Below, one piece after another: positions 59,924 to 64,000 of a stretch of 64,000 nucleotides of DNA. The stretch is from Balneolaceae bacterium (GTDB taxonomy: Bacteria > Bacteroidota > Rhodothermia > Balneolales > Balneolaceae): assembly GCA_034521445.1 (NCBI GenBank), contig JAXHMM010000006.1, forward strand, positions 62,001 through 126,000, in the 5' to 3' direction. Made by a program: the position numbers and the translations under genes. The notes beneath the pieces were generated by a model, which saw only the letters and a program-made list of their open reading frames with translations, made no database searches and was not told the origin of the DNA. Numbering within the stretch: the stretch's first letter is position 1; every line of letters begins with the position of its first letter.

Positions 59924-60964
59924 TTAGGATGATTGCGGAATGTAGACATTCATGGGGTTGGTGTTCACCCCGGTTTCCATCACGTTCAATTCTTCAAAAG
60001 CTTCCTGCAACTCGTGCTGCAGAGTGGAGGCGATGGGGATCTCGCTCTCGTAGTGGCCCGCGTCGACCAGCAGAAAAGGTTCGGTATCGACGAACCAGTC
60101 GTGGTATTTGATGTCGGAGGTCACGAAGGCCTGCGCGCCCTCGGCTACGGCCCGCGAGGTGAGCGAAACGCCGGCTCCCCCGCAGACGGCCACCTTCTTG
60201 ATACGTTCGGCCTCTCCCGAAAAGCGAAGCGCCCTTGCGTTGAGGGTGCCGGATACCTTCTCGAGAAACTCCTGCTGGGTGAGTCCCTGGTCACGGTAGA
60301 GGCCCACCACCCCCATGCCGAAGTTGTTGGAAGGGCTGGCCACTTTCATGACCTGGAAACTGCCGCGGTCGAGGAGGCCCTTCTTGCGCAGCTCCCTTTT
60401 AAGTCCCCCGACGTTGTGCTCGTCGATGATGGCCTGGTAGGTGTACTGCTCGCCCTTTCGCCCCTCCACACGAGAATAGTGAGCCTCCTCGGCGGAGTAG
60501 TAGTTGAGCAGCTTGAGCACCGCTTCGTGGTCGTTGTGACTCGTGGTCAGTACAATCTTGCGGCTGACGGGATAGCCCGCCTCCAGAAATTTGAGATTCT
60601 CCAGTCCCAGCTTCTCGGCCAACACGAAGGAGACCCCGTCCAGGGCCGCGTCGAGATTGGTGTGGGCGGCAATGAGGGCGACATCGTTGCGTATGAGCTT
60701 GTAAATGATGCGCCCCTGCTCACCGGTGGGATTGATGCGGTCGATACTCTTGAAGATAAGCGGATGGTGAGAGACGATGAGCTCGCATCCCTTTTCCACG
60801 GCCTCCTCGGCCACCTCCATGGTCACGTCGAGGGTGGTGAGTACGCGGGTGACCTCCCGGTCCGGATCTCCCAGGAGAAGTCCGACGTTATCGTATTCCA
60901 ATTTGGTGCTGGGGGGCGCCCACTGGTGAAGAAAGGTGGATATATGCCGGACCCGTGTATTCAT
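59924..60964 (-). CDS. Nif3-like dinuclear metal centre protein
   Basis: The 346-residue protein has the Nif3/YbgI metal motifs ELIVSHHPLIF, ALIAAHTNLDAA, and near the C-terminus VTSDIKYHDW and DAGHYESEI. It is longer than the 250-residue E. coli YbgI because of an inserted domain at about 125-225 with KIVLTTSHNDHEAVLKLLNYYSAEEAHYSRVEGRKGEQYTYQ, typical of the long subgroup. Proposed roles include GTP cyclohydrolase-like and metal-chaperone functions; none is certain. Confidence 0.92.
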   Translation of the reverse strand: MNTRVRHISTFLHQWAPPSTKLEYDNVGLLLGDPDREVTRVLTTLDVTMEVAEEAVEKGCELIVSHHPLIFKSIDRINPTGEQGRIIYKLIRNDVALIAAHTNLDAALDGVSFVLAEKLGLENLKFLEAGYPVSRKIVLTTSHNDHEAVLKLLNYYSAEEAHYSRVEGRKGEQYTYQAIIDEHNVGGLKRELRKKGLLDRGSFQVMKVASPSNNFGMGVVGLYRDQGLTQQEFLEKVSGTLNARALRFSGEAERIKKVAVCGGAGVSLTSRAVAEGAQAFVTSDIKYHDWFVDTEPFLLVDAGHYESEIPIASTLQHELQEAFEELNVMETGVNTNPMNVYIPQSS

Positions 60965-61221
60965 CGTCGTTTGAACTCCTTATTGGTTGGAGTTCCGGGT
61001 CTTCGGGCACAATCGCCCGACGGGCAGGCAGGATACGACAGGATGGGGAAAATCTGAGCCAGTACTTGCAAGTCCGCTTTAAAATCTTGGATTTAGTCTG
61101 TAAAAATACGATTTAAATCCGTTTGTTAAAAGGTTATTTTTTATGGAATCGTTTGAAGATTCAGTGCCCTAATCCCAACCCCTGCGGGCCGAAGGCCCCA
61201 ATCAGGCGAAACACCACACGC

Positions 61222-61923
61222 ATGTCCGAAGATATTCCATCGAACCTGGAGCAGCTGCAGCAGCGCATCGACAAGGCCTGCCGCGAAGCGGGCCGCAATC
61301 CGAAAGATATTACCCTGGTCGCTGTTTCCAAGACCAAACCGCTGGAACGCATCCGGGAGGCCTTTGCCTGCGGACAGGTCCACTTCGGGGAGAACCGCGC
61401 CAAGGAGCTGCAGGACAAGATGGAGGGATGGGACGAGCCCGACGTGCGCTGGCATATGGTCGGCAACCTGCAGACCAACAAGATCAAGTATATGGTGGAG
61501 CGTGTGGACTGGATCGACTCGGTTCCCAAAAAGAAAATTCTGAGAGAGATCGAGAAGCGCGCTTCCCGCATCGACCGGGTGATCGACACCCTCATCCAGG
61601 TGAACATCAGCGGGGAAAACCAGAAGAGCGGCTGCGAACCGGAAGACCTTCCGGGGATTCTGGAGTACGGGCAGGGACTGGAACACGTGCGCATACGGGG
61701 ACTGATGGGCATCGCCTCGCTGGTGGACGACCCCGAGGAGGTGCGTCCCGAATTCCGGCTGATGCGCGAGCTCCTGCAGGAACACCGCACAAGCTACGGG
61801 GGCAACGTGCAGCTGGAACACCTCTCCATGGGTATGACCAACGACCTGGAGGTAGCCATCCAGGAAGGATCCACCATGCTGCGGGTGGGGCGCGCCATCT
61901 TCGGCGAACGTAACTATGGATGA
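61222..61923 (+). CDS. YggS-family pyridoxal-phosphate homeostasis protein
   Basis: The ATG at 61222 (MSEDIPSNLEQLQQR) gives 233 residues, normal for YggS; the longer frame from 61123 has a Cys/Pro-rich unconserved lead and is rejected. PLP-lysine lies in VAVSKTKPLERI, then HFGENRAKELQDK, WHMVGNLQTNKIK, and LSMGMTNDLEVAIQEGSTMLRVGRAIFGER. The protein balances PLP and amino-acid pools. It is often found before divisome genes; here two PspB-like proteins and a DivIVA-domain protein follow. Confidence 0.92.
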   Translation: MSEDIPSNLEQLQQRIDKACREAGRNPKDITLVAVSKTKPLERIREAFACGQVHFGENRAKELQDKMEGWDEPDVRWHMVGNLQTNKIKYMVERVDWIDSVPKKKILREIEKRASRIDRVIDTLIQVNISGENQKSGCEPEDLPGILEYGQGLEHVRIRGLMGIASLVDDPEEVRPEFRLMRELLQEHRTSYGGNVQLEHLSMGMTNDLEVAIQEGSTMLRVGRAIFGERNYG

Positions 61924-62034
61924 CCTCAGCCGTGAAAGATACCTTGCCCGCGGCGCGTGTTTCATTAATGAAGAAATTTGGTACATTAGAATTATAAGGA
62001 CAACCATCCTGTCCCCAATGCAATCCCCCTTGCT

Positions 62035-62343
62035 ATGAATGTCTGGGTTTTTATCATCGTAATGGTCGCCATCGTCGGAGGCCTGATTACCGAATACCAG
62101 AAGAACAAAATGAACATGCTCGAGCGCAGTGAGCACAACGAGGAGGAGGTGGATGAGCTGCGCAAGCTGGTGGAAAACCTCAAGACACGTATAGAAAATC
62201 TGGAGGCCATCGCCGCCGGAGAGCCCGACGACTTCAAGGTGGGAGCCGGAAAGGGCATGAAGGAAATCGAAATCGAGCAGTCGGACATCCGTGAGGAGAA
62301 CCGCAAGCAGGTGTCCGACCTGGCCAACAAACAGCGGAGCTGA
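62035..62343 (+). CDS. PspB-like small membrane protein
   Basis: A 102-residue protein with one N-terminal helix (VWVFIIVMVAIVGGLIT) and a coiled-coil segment, ERSEHNEEEVDELRKLVENLKTRIENLEAIAA. That arrangement and the RIENLEAI motif resemble phage-shock protein B (membrane anchor plus leucine-zipper-like helix). Its stop overlaps the next gene's ATG by one base, a sign of translational coupling. PspB partners PspC in envelope-stress sensing; no pspC or pspA is seen here, so the role is inferred. Confidence 0.72.
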   Translation: MNVWVFIIVMVAIVGGLITEYQKNKMNMLERSEHNEEEVDELRKLVENLKTRIENLEAIAAGEPDDFKVGAGKGMKEIEIEQSDIREENRKQVSDLANKQRS

Positions 62344-62747
62344 TGTTCATGGATGTTGAAGCCATTATTATCGTAGCCATCGTATTCGGCACCCCTCTTG
62401 TGGGATTCACCCTTTACGGGATCTACAGGCTGCTCAAATTGTGGATAGGCGGGCCTTCTGGAGAAGTGGTTCCCCGGCAGGATTTCAACCGGCTGGGCAA
62501 GGCTTTCGTGGAATTCAAGAAGGACGCTGAGCGCCGCATACGCAACCTGGAGGCTATAGCGACGGAGGAAGAAGACGACAAGTCCGCTTCCCAAAGCTCC
62601 GGCAGCGGCACGCGTCAGCTGGGCGGGCCGACCGACACCATCGAGGTGGAAGGCGGCCGGGAGGGCAACCCCAAGGAGGCCCGCGAGCAGAAAAACAGCG
62701 GGGAATCCTCCGACGGAAGCAACTTGAGAAACATGCTCCGCGAATAG
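62343..62747 (+). CDS. Second PspB-like small membrane protein
   Basis: The 134-residue protein again has an N-terminal helix (AIIIVAIVFGTPLVGFTLYGIYRLL) and the RIRNLEAIATEEEDD segment, clearly parallel to the gene before it. After that is a disordered, Ser/Gly/Glu-rich tail of about 60 residues. The two genes look like ancient tandem duplicates. The start ATG at 62343 overlaps the previous stop by one base; ATG at 62349 is an alternative. Confidence 0.7.
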   Translation: MFMDVEAIIIVAIVFGTPLVGFTLYGIYRLLKLWIGGPSGEVVPRQDFNRLGKAFVEFKKDAERRIRNLEAIATEEEDDKSASQSSGSGTRQLGGPTDTIEVEGGREGNPKEAREQKNSGESSDGSNLRNMLRE

Positions 62748-62802
62748 GCGTTTAATCACCCACGCTCCACTTCCAACCACCGGCCACCAAGGCACTTACC
62801 AT

Positions 62803-63450
62803 ATGAAGCTCACCGCCCTTGAGATCAAACAGCAGAAATTCGAGAAGGGACTGCGCGGCTACGACACCGATGAGGTACAGGCCTTCCTGGGACTGGTCTC
62901 CAACGAATGGGAAAACCTGGTGGCCCGGAACCGCGAACTGGATCGCAAGGTGGAGAAGCTGGAGGAGAAGCTGAAGCATTACGAAAAGGTGGAGCAGGCC
63001 CTCCACGAAACCCTGCAGACGGCCAAGGACTCGGCCGATCACAAAATGGAGAATGCGCGCAGAGAGGCTCGCAACACCCTTGAGAAGGCGGAGATGGAGG
63101 CCGACGCCATTGTGAATGAGGCCACCCGCACGCGTCGGGAGGTCCGCCATGACATCCTCCGCCTGCTGGACCGCCGCCGGGAAATCATCGGCGGCATCCG
63201 TTCCTACCTGGAGCTGGCGCGGGAGTCCCTGGATCATTTCGACCGCGATGAGGCCGGGCTCTTTGAAACGCCCCGCGTCGGCGGGAAGGAACAGGATGAG
63301 TCCGAGGAAACCAGCGGGGAAGGTTCGACCCGGGGAGACAACGGCAGCACACGGGAAGTCCCCGATGAAGATAGAGGCTCCGATAGTGACGGCGAAGGAC
63401 AGGACGCCGGTACCGGGGAGCTGGACGACATTATTGACGAGCTGGATTAG
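62803..63450 (+). CDS. DivIVA-domain protein
   Basis: The 215-residue protein opens with the DivIVA N-terminal module MKLTALEIKQQKFEKGLRGYDTDEVQAFL. A coiled coil follows at about 30-150. The C-terminal third is disordered and acidic (for example GEGSTRGDNGSTREVPDEDRGSDSDGEGQ). DivIVA proteins sense curved membrane at poles or septa and recruit partners. It lies 56 bp after the PspB-like pair, so all three could form one envelope-linked unit. Confidence 0.9.
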   Translation: MKLTALEIKQQKFEKGLRGYDTDEVQAFLGLVSNEWENLVARNRELDRKVEKLEEKLKHYEKVEQALHETLQTAKDSADHKMENARREARNTLEKAEMEADAIVNEATRTRREVRHDILRLLDRRREIIGGIRSYLELARESLDHFDRDEAGLFETPRVGGKEQDESEETSGEGSTRGDNGSTREVPDEDRGSDSDGEGQDAGTGELDDIIDELD

Positions 63451-63533
63451 ACTGTAAGCCCCCTTCCCCTTATCTTTGGCTTTCACCGGCGAGGAAAGCC
63501 GCCATCCCAATTGAACCTCCTTTCCCCAAGCCC

Positions 63534-64000
63534 ATGCCCCGAGAAACGGTAGAAGACTTCCGCCGCAAGCGCGACGAAGCCCTCGAATACATCCGGCAGC
63601 AGACCAAAATGCGCCCCGACTACATGCTCATACTGGGTACAGGACTGGGTCAGCTGGCCGACGAGATGGAGGTCGCCATGAGTGTCACCTACGACGACAT
63701 CCCGCATTTCCCCGTCTCTACCGTCGAAAGTCACGCCGGACGCCTGATTTTCGGCAAACTGGGCGGCAAGGAGATCGTCGCCATGCAGGGACGCTTCCAC
63801 TACTACGAGGGCTACACCATGCAGCAGATCGCCTTCCCCGTACGGGTGTTGAAATCGCTGGGTTGCGGCACCCTCATGGTCAGCAATGCCTGCGGCGGCA
63901 TGAATCCCAATTACCGGCGCGGGGACATCATGCTGATCAACGACCACATCAACTTGCTGGGCGACAATCCCCTCATCGGTCCCAACGACGACGAGCTGGG
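63534..64000 (+). CDS. Purine nucleoside phosphorylase, N-terminal part, runs off the window
   Basis: From the ATG at 63534 (MPRETVEDFRRKRDEALEYI) the frame stays open to base 64000 (155 codons). It shows LILGTGLGQLADE, VSTVESHAGRLIFG, MQGRFHYYEGYTMQQIAFPVRVLKSLGC and SNACGGMNPNYRRGDIMLINDHINLLGDNPLIG. These are the PNP/MTAP trimeric-class motifs: phosphate loop, histidine loop and NACGG. It cleaves purine nucleosides with phosphate in salvage. The 3' end is outside the window. Confidence 0.93.
   Translation, partial: MPRETVEDFRRKRDEALEYIRQQTKMRPDYMLILGTGLGQLADEMEVAMSVTYDDIPHFPVSTVESHAGRLIFGKLGGKEIVAMQGRFHYYEGYTMQQIAFPVRVLKSLGCGTLMVSNACGGMNPNYRRGDIMLINDHINLLGDNPLIGPNDDEL

Noticed and set aside
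61123-61221. A longer start of the YggS-family gene
   Set aside because: The added 33 residues are unlike the family and rich in Cys, Pro and Asn; the ATG at 61222 gives the normal length.
1-64000. tRNA genes, CRISPR arrays, insertion sequences, prophage
   Set aside because: I found no cloverleaf-like gene, no regularly spaced repeats beyond the 32-bp pair at 33414, and no transposase or integrase reading frame.

Overview
The window is about 64 kb of GC-rich chromosomal DNA (my estimate is near 58-60% GC) from a Gram-negative bacterium of the Bacteroidota/Balneolota/Rhodothermota side of life. I base this on three things: the many large two-module FtsX/MacB-type permeases ending in NPV(D/E)SLRSE-like tails, the secreted S9, S10, M61 and M28 peptidases, and the scarcity of strong Shine-Dalgarno sites. 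Several genes are instead preceded by TATATT-like -7 elements. The exact genus is not decidable from sequence reading alone.

Layout. 1-4.7 kb: start of dihydrolipoamide dehydrogenase (minus), an archaemetzincin-like lipoprotein, release factor 3, a DUF72 protein and a fatty-acid hydroxylase. 4.8-16.5 kb: a PadR regulator with its prefix-domain permease, an M61 peptidase, a second permease, a serine hydrolase, and a third permease cut by an in-frame TGA. 16.5-19.8 kb: two PIN-domain toxin-antitoxin pairs flank a zinc alcohol dehydrogenase and a headless M28 peptidase. 19.8-33.4 kb: S9 and S10 peptidases, small proteins, a lone ABC ATPase, two permeases, a cupin and a CvfB-like RNA-binding protein. 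33.5-42.1 kb: a DUF4143 ATPase and a run of three permeases in one operon. 42.1-51.1 kb: a complete tripartite efflux operon (adaptor, ATPase, permease, TolC-like channel), divergent from an NtrC-type response regulator and histidine kinase. 51.2-64 kb: mostly housekeeping genes, namely a glycosyltransferase/TPR protein, a SirB1-like protein, arginine deiminase, an M50 protease, SmpB, a fasciclin protein, RNase P RNA, a Nif3-like protein, a YggS-type PLP protein, two PspB-like membrane proteins, a DivIVA-domain protein and a purine nucleoside phosphorylase that runs off the end.

How the genes work together. Nine full-length FtsX-type permeases lie within 41 kb, with at least two degraded permease 3' ends, but only two cognate-type ATPases. 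The most interesting signal is a shared promoter architecture upstream of three permease operons (starts at 16321, 41776 and 48133, all minus). Each has a sigma-54-like TGG(T/C)A(T/C)G-N4-TTG element, and 50-75 bp further upstream lie dyads built from TGTTCG and GTAC half-sites. In two of them the spacing between element and first half-site is 53 and 54 bp. The enhancer-binding regulator able to read such sites is encoded in the same cluster (48411-49790) with its kinase. I infer a local sigma-54 regulon in which one envelope-sensing two-component system drives an efflux pump and several ATPase-less permeases. Gene decay is visible too: the in-frame stop, the permease remnants, the headless M28 peptidase and an amidohydrolase tail.
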